From positions 6,090,626 to 6,154,625 of the forward strand of contig NZ_JAUSZJ010000002.1 in NCBI RefSeq assembly GCF_030817475.1: 64,000 nt of DNA. The letters run 5' to 3'. Origin of the DNA: Streptomyces sp. V2I9. Lineage in GTDB: Bacteria; Actinomycetota; Actinomycetes; Streptomycetales; Streptomycetaceae. Of this stretch, positions 50,694 through 59,335 are shown piece by piece. Made by a program: the position numbers and the translations under genes. Under the pieces are notes generated by a model. That model saw only the letters and a program-made list of their open reading frames with translations, ran no database searches and was not told the DNA's origin. The stretch's first letter is position 1; each line of letters opens with the position of its first letter.

Positions 50694-50751
50694 CGGCCGG
50701 CCCCGGAAGGGTGACGGGGTCTCGGCCGGCCCCGGAAGGGTGACGGGATCT
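50694..50751. repeat. 29-bp tandem direct repeat, two copies
   Basis: Copies at 50694-50722 and 50723-50751, head to tail, differing at one base (GGGGTCT versus GGGATCT at the end of each unit). Each starts CGGCCGGCCCCGGAAGGGTG. Probably a slippage or duplication event in non-coding DNA. Confidence 0.85.
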
Positions 50752-50861
50752 TCGGTGGAGGGTGGCCCCCCGCCGGCGCCAGCGGTCGCGCCCCCAGCCC
50801 GCGGCCGTACGGCTGGCGTGTGATCCCCGACGGACCGCCACGTGACCGGGAGGGCCCGCCC

Positions 50862-50972
50862 ATGGCCGCCGAGTTCGCCGGTCTCCCGCTCGACTGCGCC
50901 GAGCCGGTCGGCCCCGCCCGTTTCCGGTGCGCGGTGCTCGACCACCGCGTTCTCTCCACCCGCTGGCCCTGA
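50862..50972 (+). pseudogene. truncated VOC (glyoxalase-like) family remnant
   Basis: An ATG with GGGAGG upstream opens MAAEFAGLPLDCAEPVGPAR, then RFRCAVLDHRVLSTRWP and a stop after 36 codons. The head matches the first strand of many Streptomyces VOC/glyoxalase-like proteins (LDCA-P-xAxFY). The rest of the about 120-residue domain is missing. Most simply a decayed gene; a real 36-residue peptide is possible but unlikely. Confidence 0.35.
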
Positions 50973-51059
50973 GCCCTCCCCGCCCCGATTTTGAGCGGCC
51001 CTGCCCGAGGTGATTGGCTCAGCACACCCCCCGAACCACGGATAGCTGGAGGAACAGCC

Positions 51060-51503
51060 ATGGCGCAGGTCGAGGCGACGACGGAGCGGATCATCGCGGC
51101 GGACGCGGACACGGTGTTCGACGCCCTGGCCGACTACAAGGACGTCCGTGGCAAGGTGCTGACCGGGCACTTCAGCGAGTACGAGGTCCGCGAGGGCGGC
51201 GACGGCGAGGGCACCCTCGTCCACTGGAAGCTCCAGGCGACCAGCAAGCGCGTCCGCGACTGCCTGCTGGAGGTCAGCGAGCCGACCGATGGGCAGCTCG
51301 TCGAGAAGGACCGCAACTCCTCCATGGTCACCACCTGGACCGTCACCCCGGCCGGTGAGGGCCGGTCCAAGGCCGTCGTGGTCACGGTCTGGGACGGCGC
51401 GAGCGGCATCGGCGGCTTCTTCGAGCGCACCTTCGCGCCCAAGGGACTCGGCCGGATCTACGACGAGCTCCTCCAGAACCTCGCCACCGAGGTCGAGAAG
51501 TAA
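51060..51503 (+). CDS. SRPBCC (START-like) cyclase/dehydrase family protein
   Basis: A 147-residue SRPBCC protein: QVEATTERIIAADADTVFDALADYKDVR, then an eight-strand sheet (EGTLVHWKLQATSKRVRDCL) and a C-terminal helix (LGRIYDELLQNLATEVEK). GGAGG lies 8 bases before the ATG. Ligand and process are unknown; no polyketide genes nearby. Less than 220 bases separate it from the MFS gene on the same strand, so co-transcription is possible but unproven. Confidence 0.87.
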   Translation: MAQVEATTERIIAADADTVFDALADYKDVRGKVLTGHFSEYEVREGGDGEGTLVHWKLQATSKRVRDCLLEVSEPTDGQLVEKDRNSSMVTTWTVTPAGEGRSKAVVVTVWDGASGIGGFFERTFAPKGLGRIYDELLQNLATEVEK

Positions 51504-51718
51504 CTCCCCCTGCCCGCACCGGAGGTCGAGCACTCTCCGGTGCCGGGCCGGCCTCACCGGAACGGGTGGTTTTCCGGAGCGGCCGGTGGTGCGCCGTAGC
51601 GGCTCCCACCGGGGCATAAGCCCTTCGCGCTCTCCGCGTACGCCCCTCGTCACGTTTGCCCCGCCTTGCCGCGCGATGCGAGAAATGGGCGGCGCAGGCG
51701 CGACGAGGGGAGCGGCAC

Positions 51719-54226
51719 GTGGTGGGTGGGATCACGCTGGAGAAGGACGAGCCGGACGGGCCGGGGCCGGACCGTTCAGCACCGGACGGCCCGGCTCCGC
51801 ACGCTCCGGCGCTCGGAACCCCGGCTCCGGACGCCACGACGGCGGCCGTCGAAGCGCTCGCCGTACCACCCCCGCCGCCCCCGGCGTCCCGACCCGGTCC
51901 GGACGCCGCGGAGATCAGCCCCCGCACGATCCGCATGGTCTTCCTCGGGCTGATGCTCACCCTGCTGCTCGCGGCGCTCGACCAGATGATCGTCGCCACC
52001 GCCCTGCCGAAGATCGTCGGTGAGCTGCACGGGCTGGAGAAGATGTCCTGGGCGGTCACCGCCTACCTCCTCGCCTCCACCATCGTCCTGCCGCTGTACG
52101 GCAAGCTCGGCGACCTCTTCGGACGCAAGGGCGTCTTCCAGTTCGCCATCGTCGTCTTCATCATCGGCTCCGCCCTCGCGGGCTGGTCACGCACCATGGA
52201 CGAACTGATCGCCTTCCGCGCCCTCCAGGGCATCGGCGGCGGCGGGCTCATGATCGGCGTCCAGGCGATCATCGCGGACATCGTCCCGGCGCGGGAGCGC
52301 GGCCGCTACATGGGCCTCATCGGCGCGGTCTTCGGCCTCGCCTCGGTCGCCGGGCCCCTGCTCGGCGGGTTCTTCACCGACCACGCCTCCTGGCGCTGGT
52401 GCTTCTACGTCAACGTCCCGTTCGGCCTGGTCACTCTGGCCGTCATCGCGGTCGTCCTCAAGCTGCCCCGGCCCGACGTCCGGCCCCGCCTCGACGTCCT
52501 GGGCGCGGTGCTCCTCGCCGTCGCCTCCACCTGCCTGGTGCTGGTGACCAGTTGGGGCGGCACCGAGTACGCCTGGGGCTCGGGCACCATCCTGACCCTC
52601 GCTGCGGGAGCGGTCGCCTCCACCGTGCTGTTCGTCGCCGCCGAACGCCGGGCCGCAGAACCGATCATTCCGCTGCGGCTGTTCCGCGACTCCGTCTTCA
52701 ACGTCAGCGGCCTGGTCGGCGCGGTCGTCGGCATCGCGCTCTTCGGGGCCGCCAGCTACCTGCCCACCTACCTCCAGATGGTCGACGGCGTCAGCGCCAC
52801 CGAATCCGGACTGCTGATGCTCCCGATGATGATGGGCATCGTCGGCGGTTCCATCGTCTCGGGCCAGCTCATCACCCGCACCGGCCGCTACCGGATCTAC
52901 CCGATCGCCGGCTGCGCCGTCTCCGCCGTCGGCATGGGGCTGCTCTCGCTGCTGGAGGCGGACACCTCCGCCCTCGCCCACAGCTTCTACCAGGCCGTTC
53001 TCGGCATCGGCATCGGACTGGTCATGTCCGTCCTGGTGCTCGCCGTCCAGAATTCCGTACGTCCCTCGGACCTCGGCACCGCCACCAGCGCCAACAACTA
53101 CTTCCGGCAGATCGGCGGCAGCGTCGGCGCGGCCGTCTTCGGCACGCTGTTCGCCGGACGGCTCTCCGACGCGCTCGGCGTACGGCTGCCCACGGGCGCC
53201 GAACTGCCCGACCCCGAGTCGATCACCCCGCAGATCGTCCACGCGATGGAACCCGCCCTGCGCGACGCCTACATCCAGGCGTACGTGGACGCGATGCCGC
53301 GCATCTTCCTCTACCTCGTGCCGGTGCTCGTTCTCGGCCTGGTCCTCGCCTTCTTCCTCAAGGAGAAACCGCTGGTGTCCCACCACAGTCCCGAAGCCGC
53401 CGCCGAGACCACGGCGCCGATCCCCGCCGCCCGCGCCGACTCCGCCCGGCCCGCCGCGGGCCATCCCTCCGGGGTCCCGGTGCACGGCCGCGTCCAGCAC
53501 CCCGACGGCACCACCGTCCCCCGCGCCGCCCTCACCCTCATCGACGTCCAGGGACGGCAGATCGGACGCGGGGGCAGCGGCGACGACGGCCGGTACGCGC
53601 TGAGCGTTCCCGGCTCCGGCTCGTACGTCCTGATCGCCGCCGCCGGCGGACACCAGCCGCAGGCCGTCAGCGTCACCGTGGGCGAGCGCCCCGTCGAACT
53701 GGACGTGGTCCTCGGGGGCGCCGGACGCCTCGCCGGGTCCGTCCTCACTCCCGACGGGGCCCCGGTCCAGGACGCGGCCGTCACCCTCACCGACGTACGC
53801 GGCGAGGTCGTCGCCTCCACCCGCACCGGCCGCGAGGGCGGATACGTCATCGGCGAGCTGATCGCGGGCGAGTACACCCTCGCCGCCAGCGCCCCCGCCT
53901 TCCGCCCGGCCGCCCTCCCGGTCAGCGTGCAGGCCGCCCGCGAGACCCGGCAGGACATCGAGCTGGCGGGCGGGGCCGTCCTGCGCGGCGTCGTCCGGGC
54001 CACCGGCGGACGCCCCGTCGAGGACGCCCGCGTCACCCTGCTCGACGCGGCGGGCAACGTGGTGGACACCCTCACCACCGGGGCGGACGGCTCGTTCCGG
54101 TTCGTCGACCTGTCGTCCGGCGAGTACACGGTGATCGCCGCCGGCTACCCGCCGGTCGCCACCGTCCTCCAGGTCGCGGGCGGCGGCCGCACCGAACGGG
54201 ACCTCCAGCTGGGCCACGAGGACTGA
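51719..54226 (+). CDS. DHA2/EmrB-type MFS exporter with three C-terminal beta-sandwich repeats
   Basis: About 835 residues. After a Pro/Ala-rich leader of about 70 residues come 14 predicted helices of the DHA2 (EmrB/QacA) drug:H+ antiporter type: MLTLLLAALDQMIVATALPK (motif D1), YGKLGDLFGRKG (motif A), FRALQGIGGGGLMIG and MGLIGAVFGLASVAGPLLGG (motif C). Residues about 590-835 form a tail of three carboxypeptidase-regulatory/CNA-B-like repeats, each opening with a V-G-x-V pattern (VHGRVQHPDGT, LAGSVLTPDGA, LRGVVRATGGR). Tails of this type are normally extracellular, yet a 14-helix topology puts the C-terminus inside. GTG 51719 has GAGGGGAG 6 bases upstream. Substrate unknown. Confidence 0.92.
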   Translation: MVGGITLEKDEPDGPGPDRSAPDGPAPHAPALGTPAPDATTAAVEALAVPPPPPPASRPGPDAAEISPRTIRMVFLGLMLTLLLAALDQMIVATALPKIVGELHGLEKMSWAVTAYLLASTIVLPLYGKLGDLFGRKGVFQFAIVVFIIGSALAGWSRTMDELIAFRALQGIGGGGLMIGVQAIIADIVPARERGRYMGLIGAVFGLASVAGPLLGGFFTDHASWRWCFYVNVPFGLVTLAVIAVVLKLPRPDVRPRLDVLGAVLLAVASTCLVLVTSWGGTEYAWGSGTILTLAAGAVASTVLFVAAERRAAEPIIPLRLFRDSVFNVSGLVGAVVGIALFGAASYLPTYLQMVDGVSATESGLLMLPMMMGIVGGSIVSGQLITRTGRYRIYPIAGCAVSAVGMGLLSLLEADTSALAHSFYQAVLGIGIGLVMSVLVLAVQNSVRPSDLGTATSANNYFRQIGGSVGAAVFGTLFAGRLSDALGVRLPTGAELPDPESITPQIVHAMEPALRDAYIQAYVDAMPRIFLYLVPVLVLGLVLAFFLKEKPLVSHHSPEAAAETTAPIPAARADSARPAAGHPSGVPVHGRVQHPDGTTVPRAALTLIDVQGRQIGRGGSGDDGRYALSVPGSGSYVLIAAAGGHQPQAVSVTVGERPVELDVVLGGAGRLAGSVLTPDGAPVQDAAVTLTDVRGEVVASTRTGREGGYVIGELIAGEYTLAASAPAFRPAALPVSVQAARETRQDIELAGGAVLRGVVRATGGRPVEDARVTLLDAAGNVVDTLTTGADGSFRFVDLSSGEYTVIAAGYPPVATVLQVAGGGRTERDLQLGHED

Positions 54227-54420
54227 GCCGGGCGGGCCGGGAACGTACAGGGCCGGGGAAACGCCGGGGCGTAGGAGTCCGAGGGCCTACGGGTACGGGC
54301 GTGCAGAGGTGTACGGGGGCCGGGGCGATGCCGCCCCGACGCGCATCGATCCATGCCGCTCCCGGCGGAACCCGCCCCCGGGTCGCCCCGGCTCGCCCCG
54401 CCCCCGGTGTCGCCTTCGGC

Positions 54421-55314
54421 TCACTCCGCGCCCGTGTCCTCCCGCAGCAGCCGCATCAGCGCCCGCGCCGCCGGGCCCGTGCTCCGGGTCGCCGGAAGCA
54501 CCGCCACGCTCTCGTACACCGGCCGGGCCCCGCCGGCCAGCTCCACCGTGACCAGCCGCGCCGCCTCCGGCTTACGGGAGAAGTGGTGCGGCACCACCGC
54601 GATCCCCAGCCCCTCCTGGACCAACTCCAGCAGGCTGTGCACGTCGTTGACCTCCAGGCCCACCGTCCGCCGCACCCCCGCCGCCCCGAACGCCCCGTCG
54701 GCGGCCCGCCGGGGGCCCCAGTCCGGGTGGAAGTCGATGAACGACGCCCCCGCCAACTCCGCCCACCCCACCTCGGAACGGCCCGCGAGCGGATGTTCCG
54801 CCGAGCACAGCAGCACCAGCGGCTCCCGTGCCAGCGGCACCAGCTCCCCGCGCCACTCGGCCGGATCGACCGTCGCCGCGAACGCCAGGTCGAGCCTTCC
54901 GCCCGCCACCCCGTCCAGCAGACTGCTGGTGCCCTCCTGCCGCAGCCGCAGCTCCATCTGCGGATGATCCCGGTGGAACGCGGCCAGCAGCCGCGCCGGA
55001 CTCACGCCCGCCACGCACTGTTCGACCCCCACCGTCAGCGTTCCGCGCAGCAATCCCCGCACGGCGTCGACCGCCTCCCGCGCCGCCCGCGCGCCCGCGA
55101 GCGTGCGCTCCGCCTCCACCAGTAGCGCCCGCCCCGCCTCGGTGAGCCGGACCGTGCGGGTGGTCCGGCTGAACAACGGGGTCCGCAGTTCCTGCTCCAG
55201 CGCCCGTACGGAGGCGGAGAGCCCGGACTGGGAGACGGCGAGGCGTTCGGCGGCCCGCGTGAAGTGCTGCTCCTCGGCCACGGCGACGAAGTGCTCCAGC
55301 TGACGCAGTTCCAT
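54421..55314 (-). CDS. LysR family transcriptional regulator
   Basis: A 297-residue LysR protein. The N-terminal winged helix is textbook: MELRQLEHFVAVAEEQHFTR, then AAERLAVSQSGLSASVRALE. The C-terminal effector domain (about 90-297) has GTLTVGVEQCVAGVSPARLL and GLEVNDVHSLLELVQEGLGI. Divergent from an aldo/keto reductase gene 138 bases away, which is the likely target; LysR proteins usually regulate the divergent neighbour. The inducer is unknown. Confidence 0.94.
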   Translation of the reverse strand: MELRQLEHFVAVAEEQHFTRAAERLAVSQSGLSASVRALEQELRTPLFSRTTRTVRLTEAGRALLVEAERTLAGARAAREAVDAVRGLLRGTLTVGVEQCVAGVSPARLLAAFHRDHPQMELRLRQEGTSSLLDGVAGGRLDLAFAATVDPAEWRGELVPLAREPLVLLCSAEHPLAGRSEVGWAELAGASFIDFHPDWGPRRAADGAFGAAGVRRTVGLEVNDVHSLLELVQEGLGIAVVPHHFSRKPEAARLVTVELAGGARPVYESVAVLPATRSTGPAARALMRLLREDTGAE

Positions 55315-55452
55315 GATTGAGCAATGTAGGCGATGAATCCGAGCGGAATCTCCTGTTGGACCGCTGGATCCATCTGCGGAACCCTGGAGTCCGCCCTCCC
55401 CGCGCGCGCCGTTCCCGGCACGCACCCCCGTACCCCTCCCGCGGAGCCCCGT

Positions 55453-56457
55453 ATGTACCTGCCGTCCGCCGACCGCTACTCCGCCATGCCCTACCGGCGC
55501 ACCGGCCGCAGCGGTCTGCTGCTGCCCGCGCTCTCCCTCGGCCTCTGGCACAACTTCGGGGGCGACAGGACCCCCGACACCCAGGGCGCCATCCTGCGCC
55601 GCGCCTTCGACCTCGGCATCACCCACTTCGACCTGGCCGACAACTACGGCCCCCCGCCCGGCTCCGCCGAACTCACCCTGGGCCGCGCCCTGGCCACCGA
55701 CTTCGCCCGCCTCCGCGACGAGCTGGTCATCTCCACCAAGGCCGGCTACCACATGGGGGACGGGCCGTACGGGGAGTGGGGCTCGCGCAAGCACCTGCGC
55801 TCCTCGCTCGACCAGAGCCTCAAGCGCCTCGGCGTCGAGTACGTGGACGTGTTCTACTCCCACCGGCCCGACCCGGACACCCCGCTCGAAGAGACGATGG
55901 GCGCGCTCGACACCGCCGTACGGCAGGGCAAGGCCCTCTACGTCGGCCTCTCCAACTACTCCGCGGCACAGACCCGCGAGGCCGCCGCGATCCTGGACGA
56001 CCTCGGCACCCCGCTCCTCATCCACCAGCCCCGCTACTCGATGCTCGACCGCCGCATCGAGGACGACGGGCTGCCGGACGTCCTGGACGAGCTGGGCGTC
56101 GGCTCCATCGCGTACTCCCCGCTGGAGCAGGGCATCCTCACCGACCGCTATCTGAACGGCATCCCGGCCGGTTCGCGGGCGGCGGGCGACAGCCCGTTCC
56201 TGACCGCCGACGCCGTCACCCCGCAGCTGGTGGAGCGGCTGCGCGCGCTCGACGCCCTGGCACGGGAGCGCGGCCAGTCACTCGCACAGCTGGCCCTGGC
56301 ATGGGTGCTGCGCGGCGGCCGGCTCACCTCCGCCGTCGTCGGCGCGAGCAGCGTGACCCAGCTGGAGAACAGCGTCGCGGCCACCCGGAACCTGGACTTC
56401 ACCGAGGACGAGCTGTCCCGGATCGAGGAGCTGCTGCGGGGCGCGGAGACCGGCTGA
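55453..56457 (+). CDS. aldo/keto reductase (YghZ/MgrA-like)
   Basis: A 334-residue NADPH-dependent aldo/keto reductase. The catalytic tetrad is readable: ITHFDLADNYG (Asp, Tyr), ISTKAGY (Lys) and FYSHRPD (His). The opening YLPSADRYSAMPYRRTGRSG and LSLGLWHNFGGD match the E. coli YghZ subgroup, which reduces L-glyceraldehyde 3-phosphate and methylglyoxal. ATG 55453 is preferred; the upstream frame gives an unlikely Pro-rich leader. Divergent from LysR, so probably its regulon member. Possible role in carbonyl detoxification. Confidence 0.92.
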   Translation: MYLPSADRYSAMPYRRTGRSGLLLPALSLGLWHNFGGDRTPDTQGAILRRAFDLGITHFDLADNYGPPPGSAELTLGRALATDFARLRDELVISTKAGYHMGDGPYGEWGSRKHLRSSLDQSLKRLGVEYVDVFYSHRPDPDTPLEETMGALDTAVRQGKALYVGLSNYSAAQTREAAAILDDLGTPLLIHQPRYSMLDRRIEDDGLPDVLDELGVGSIAYSPLEQGILTDRYLNGIPAGSRAAGDSPFLTADAVTPQLVERLRALDALARERGQSLAQLALAWVLRGGRLTSAVVGASSVTQLENSVAATRNLDFTEDELSRIEELLRGAETG

Positions 56458-56538
56458 CACACGGCCGGGCGCGGCGGTGGACGGGGTGTTCCGGCGGGCC
56501 CGCCGCAAGTCCGCCGGACACCACCTAGGGTCGGGTGC

Positions 56539-57084
56539 ATGAGCGAACAGGAGCAGCCCCGCCGCGAGCAGGGAGCGGGCGCGGCCGACCGCCCGCCGAC
56601 CGCCTCGGAGATCACCCTGGACACGGTGGATCCGGATCATCCCGACGCCCGGCACTGCCTGCGCGCCTACTTCTCCGAGCTGGCCGCGCTGCTGGACACC
56701 GGGTTCGAGCCCGGCCGCAGCCTGCTGCCCGACGCGGGGCTCCTCCGCCCGCCGAGCGGCCTCTTCCTGGTCGCCCGGCTGCACGGCGAACCCGTCGGCT
56801 GTGCCGGCCTGAAACTGCCGACCGGTGCTCCGGCCGAGGTGAAGCGGATGTGGGTGTCCCCGGCGGTGCGGGGACTGGGGCTCGGCCGCCGGTTCCTCGC
56901 CGAACTGGAGGGGCGGGCCGCCGCGCACGGCCACGAGCTGCTGCGCCTGGACACCAACGCGAGGCTCGGCGCGGCGAGCGGGCTGTACCGGTCCTGCGGA
57001 TTCCAGGAGGTGGCCGCCTTCAACGACGAGCCGTACGCCCATCACTGGTTCGAGAAGCGGATCAAACCTGCCGCCGCGCATTGA
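56539..57084 (+). CDS. GNAT family N-acetyltransferase
   Basis: A 181-residue GNAT. Acetyl-CoA loop VKRMWVSPAVRGLGLGRRFL lies near residue 100, then LLRLDTNARLGAASGLYRSC and a terminal FNDEPYAHHWFEKR. This ending resembles GNAT domains often fused to MarR regulators, here as a stand-alone protein. The first 30 residues are disordered. The acceptor is unknown. Confidence 0.9.
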   Translation: MSEQEQPRREQGAGAADRPPTASEITLDTVDPDHPDARHCLRAYFSELAALLDTGFEPGRSLLPDAGLLRPPSGLFLVARLHGEPVGCAGLKLPTGAPAEVKRMWVSPAVRGLGLGRRFLAELEGRAAAHGHELLRLDTNARLGAASGLYRSCGFQEVAAFNDEPYAHHWFEKRIKPAAAH

Positions 57085-57243
57085 CGCGCCAGGCGGCACC
57101 ACCGGCGCGACCACCGAGGCCGAACCACCGACCGCCGCCACCGACCCCGCTGCCGACCCCGCCGGTCAGGTCCGGCCGAAGACCGGCCCGACCGGCCCGC
57201 ACCGGGCGGAGGACCGGGGCCGGTCGGGCGGCATCAGACGGCG

Positions 57244-57819
57244 GTGCCGGGGCACACGCGGATCATGCGGATTTCCCCAGCACCGCCCCTTTCCTCCCGC
57301 GCGGGAGGCACGAGCCCCCAGCCCTGCCCCGCCGGCGTCCGGAGCGGGGGCCGGCCCGGAGAGGGGCCCCCGCGCCGGCGCCGCCGTCCCGGCGCCCTCC
57401 GCCGTCGCTGGGCCCGGACGAGGCGACGGGCGCGTACGCTCGCCGCCCTGGAGTGGACCTCGTGTTCCCCGGGAGACGGCGGCGGCGAGCACCAATTGCT
57501 CCTGGTCCACCACCGCAAGGTCGTCGGGGAGATCTCGTACCGGCTGTGCACCCGCTGCCCGGCCGGCCTGCTGACGACGACCCGTATCGACACCCCGCTG
57601 CCGGAGGGGTCCGTGGCCCGCAGGGTCCTGTCCCACCTGCGCTTCCGCCACCCGGACCGGACCTGGCTGCCGTCGGCGTCCCCGGCCCGGACGGGCCGGA
57701 ACCTCCGTGGCCGCACCGTCGGTCCCGCCCTCTGCCCCGGCCACACCGAAGCCCGCCCCTCCACCGCCCGACAGGGCACGGCCGCCACGCCGGACGGGCA
57801 CGTCGCAGCCCACCGCTGA
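57244..57819 (+). CDS. uncharacterised protein, possibly a diverged acetyltransferase-like fragment
   Basis: An open frame of up to 191 codons. The first 60 residues are Pro/Arg-rich and doubtful. The core looks real, with strong G/C third positions and HHRKVVGEISYRLCTRCPAG, then LLTTTRIDTPLPEGSVARRV and a Trp-containing strand. It recalls short GNAT-like proteins whose segment has a V-G-x-I-x-Y-x-x-C-x-x-C pattern, but the acetyl-CoA loop is not recognisable. The last 40 residues are again Pro/Arg-rich. The start is unknown; it may be a decaying gene. The rest of the 57085-57836 gap holds nothing I recognise. Confidence 0.4.
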   Translation: MPGHTRIMRISPAPPLSSRAGGTSPQPCPAGVRSGGRPGEGPPRRRRRPGALRRRWARTRRRARTLAALEWTSCSPGDGGGEHQLLLVHHRKVVGEISYRLCTRCPAGLLTTTRIDTPLPEGSVARRVLSHLRFRHPDRTWLPSASPARTGRNLRGRTVGPALCPGHTEARPSTARQGTAATPDGHVAAHR

Positions 57820-57836
57820 AGGGCCCTTCCGGCCGC

Positions 57837-59105
57837 TCAGCGCCCCGCCGTCACCGCCGTCCTCACCAGTTCCCCCACCTGGCGCACGATGTCCGAGCGG
57901 TTGCGTTCGAAGTCCGGGTCGGTGACCGTCCCCGTCCGGGGGTCCGTGTTCTCCGCGCCGAACCGCAGGACCGGGGTGTGCAGGTGACCGCCCGGCAGGT
58001 GCGGCAGCCCGAGCCGGTCGCGCAGCAGGGTGGCCCGGAAGGCGATCTCGTTGGAGAGGTAGTCGCCGCCGCCCCCGGCCCGCGCCGCCGAGCCCGGCGT
58101 GGGCCCGTCCGGCCTGGTCACCGGCTGGGTGCCGCCCGCCGGGATCTCGGTGACCTCGGTGTTGTCGTACACCGGGAAGCGTCCCGTCTCCGCTTCGGTG
58201 AGCTGCCGGTACGGGAGGGTGGTGGAGGTCCACTGCGGCCGGGTGTCCGGGTCGGCCACCGGGACGGGTCCGGTGCTCGCCGTGTTCTCGTTGTCGGGAA
58301 AGCCGCCGCGCCAGGCGCCGTTGGTGCGCTCCACGTCGAAACGGCCGGGGCGGCCCTGGCTGACCGTGGTGAACAGGTCCAGCCGCGGCAGGTGCCGCGC
58401 CAGGGTCCGTTCGACGACGCCCTCGGCGAAGTCCGACCAGCGCACCGGGAAGACGACGGTCTCGATCCGGGCCGGCCCGTCCGCCGTCCGCACCACTGTG
58501 CCGTCCAGGGCGAGTGCGCTCGCGCCCGAGGGATTGCCGATCCGGACGTCCCGGTCCAGCGTGAACGGGTCGAAGCCGGTGACGAGCACCCGCTTCATCC
58601 GCCGGTCCGGGAAGCGGATCTCCCGCTCGCCGCGCGAGGCGCTCTCCAGAGCGGTGTGCAGGGCCTTCCGCTGTTCGTCGCCGAGCGCGAACGGTGGTGT
58701 CCACGAACGCAGTTCGCGGCTGAGGGCCAGCCGCGCCCAGTACAGCGGCCGGTCGTCGCCCCGGCTCAGGTCACCCGTGGCGGGACCCCGTCCCCGCGCG
58801 CGGTCCACGGCGCGCCGCCACAGTGCCGAGGCGTGCCGCGTGACCGTCCGCTCGGCCTGCGCGTAGCCGCCGGTGCCCTCCAGGGCCCTCCCGAAGCGCG
58901 GGGCGAGGGCGTCGAAGCCGCTGCGCCGGAGGATCTCCCGCGGCGCGGCCCGGTCGAGGCGCTGCTCCTCGACGGTCACCGCCCGGGGGGTGCGGGCGGT
59001 GACCGCCGGGGCGGCGGCAGTGGGCCGGGCGGAGCCCGCCAGGACGAGCAGGAGCGCCAGGCCGCCGATACCGAGCCGGGCCGCCGCGGGGGAGTGGTGG
59101 GTCAC
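57837..59105 (-). CDS. secreted pyroglutamyl-peptidase I-like protein with Ser in place of the nucleophile Cys
   Basis: A 422-residue exported protein, about twice the usual C15 peptidase length. The signal peptide is LGIGGLALLLVLAGSARPTA, cleaved near residue 32. A helical N-terminal extension reaches about residue 155. The C15-like fold then starts at RVLVTGFDPFTLDRDVRIGN (matching GFEPFGG-x-NPS). QGRPGRFDVERTN corresponds to the Glu region, and GGDYLSNEIAFRATLLRDRL to the canonical AG-x-Y-x-C-N-E motif, where Cys reads Ser. LHTPVL keeps the His. The GTG start has GGAAGGA 7 bases upstream. It is divergent from the peptidase operon at 59336. Confidence 0.82.
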   Translation of the reverse strand: MTHHSPAAARLGIGGLALLLVLAGSARPTAAAPAVTARTPRAVTVEEQRLDRAAPREILRRSGFDALAPRFGRALEGTGGYAQAERTVTRHASALWRRAVDRARGRGPATGDLSRGDDRPLYWARLALSRELRSWTPPFALGDEQRKALHTALESASRGEREIRFPDRRMKRVLVTGFDPFTLDRDVRIGNPSGASALALDGTVVRTADGPARIETVVFPVRWSDFAEGVVERTLARHLPRLDLFTTVSQGRPGRFDVERTNGAWRGGFPDNENTASTGPVPVADPDTRPQWTSTTLPYRQLTEAETGRFPVYDNTEVTEIPAGGTQPVTRPDGPTPGSAARAGGGGDYLSNEIAFRATLLRDRLGLPHLPGGHLHTPVLRFGAENTDPRTGTVTDPDFERNRSDIVRQVGELVRTAVTAGR

Positions 59106-59215
59106 ACGGGTCCTTCCGATCGAGCGATGGTGCGCAGTATCGCCGCACGGCCCGGCGCGATGCCAGAGGGCGGGCGCCCCGCGGAACGACCGCCGCCCAC
59201 CCGCTCGGCGGCGCC

Positions 59216-59263
59216 GGACACGTCCCGGCGCGCCCCGGACACGTCCCGGCGCGCCCCGGACAC
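59216..59263. repeat. 21-bp tandem repeat, two copies plus 6 bases
   Basis: GGACACGTCCCGGCGCGCCC plus one C occurs at 59216-59236 and 59237-59257, exact copies, then GGACAC. The 21-bp period equals two helical turns. It lies between the divergent C15-like gene and the M55 operon, 73 bases before the M55 start. Confidence 0.85.
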
Positions 59264-59335
59264 CCACCGATCCGGACCGATGGCGCGCCGCCCCTCCCTG
59301 GCCCGAGCCGCTCACGGGGCGTACGGTGTGGCGGC

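Larger units (their letters stand above)
50652..51059. other. 408-base gap: tandem repeat and VOC-like remnant
   Basis: The stretch has no complete gene. It contains a 29-bp tandem duplication (50694-50751) and a short open frame at 50862-50972 that looks like the start of a VOC-family protein. Both are listed separately. The 3' part holds the promoter and GGAGG site of the SRPBCC gene. Confidence 0.6.

Noticed and set aside
50694..50751. Possible CRISPR-like repeat
   Set aside because: Two 29-bp copies lie directly head to tail with no spacer and no cas genes, so it is a simple tandem duplication.
57707..57925. Small + strand frame overlapping the C15-like gene end
   Set aside because: Pro/Ala-rich translation, no ribosome binding site and antisense to a supported gene.
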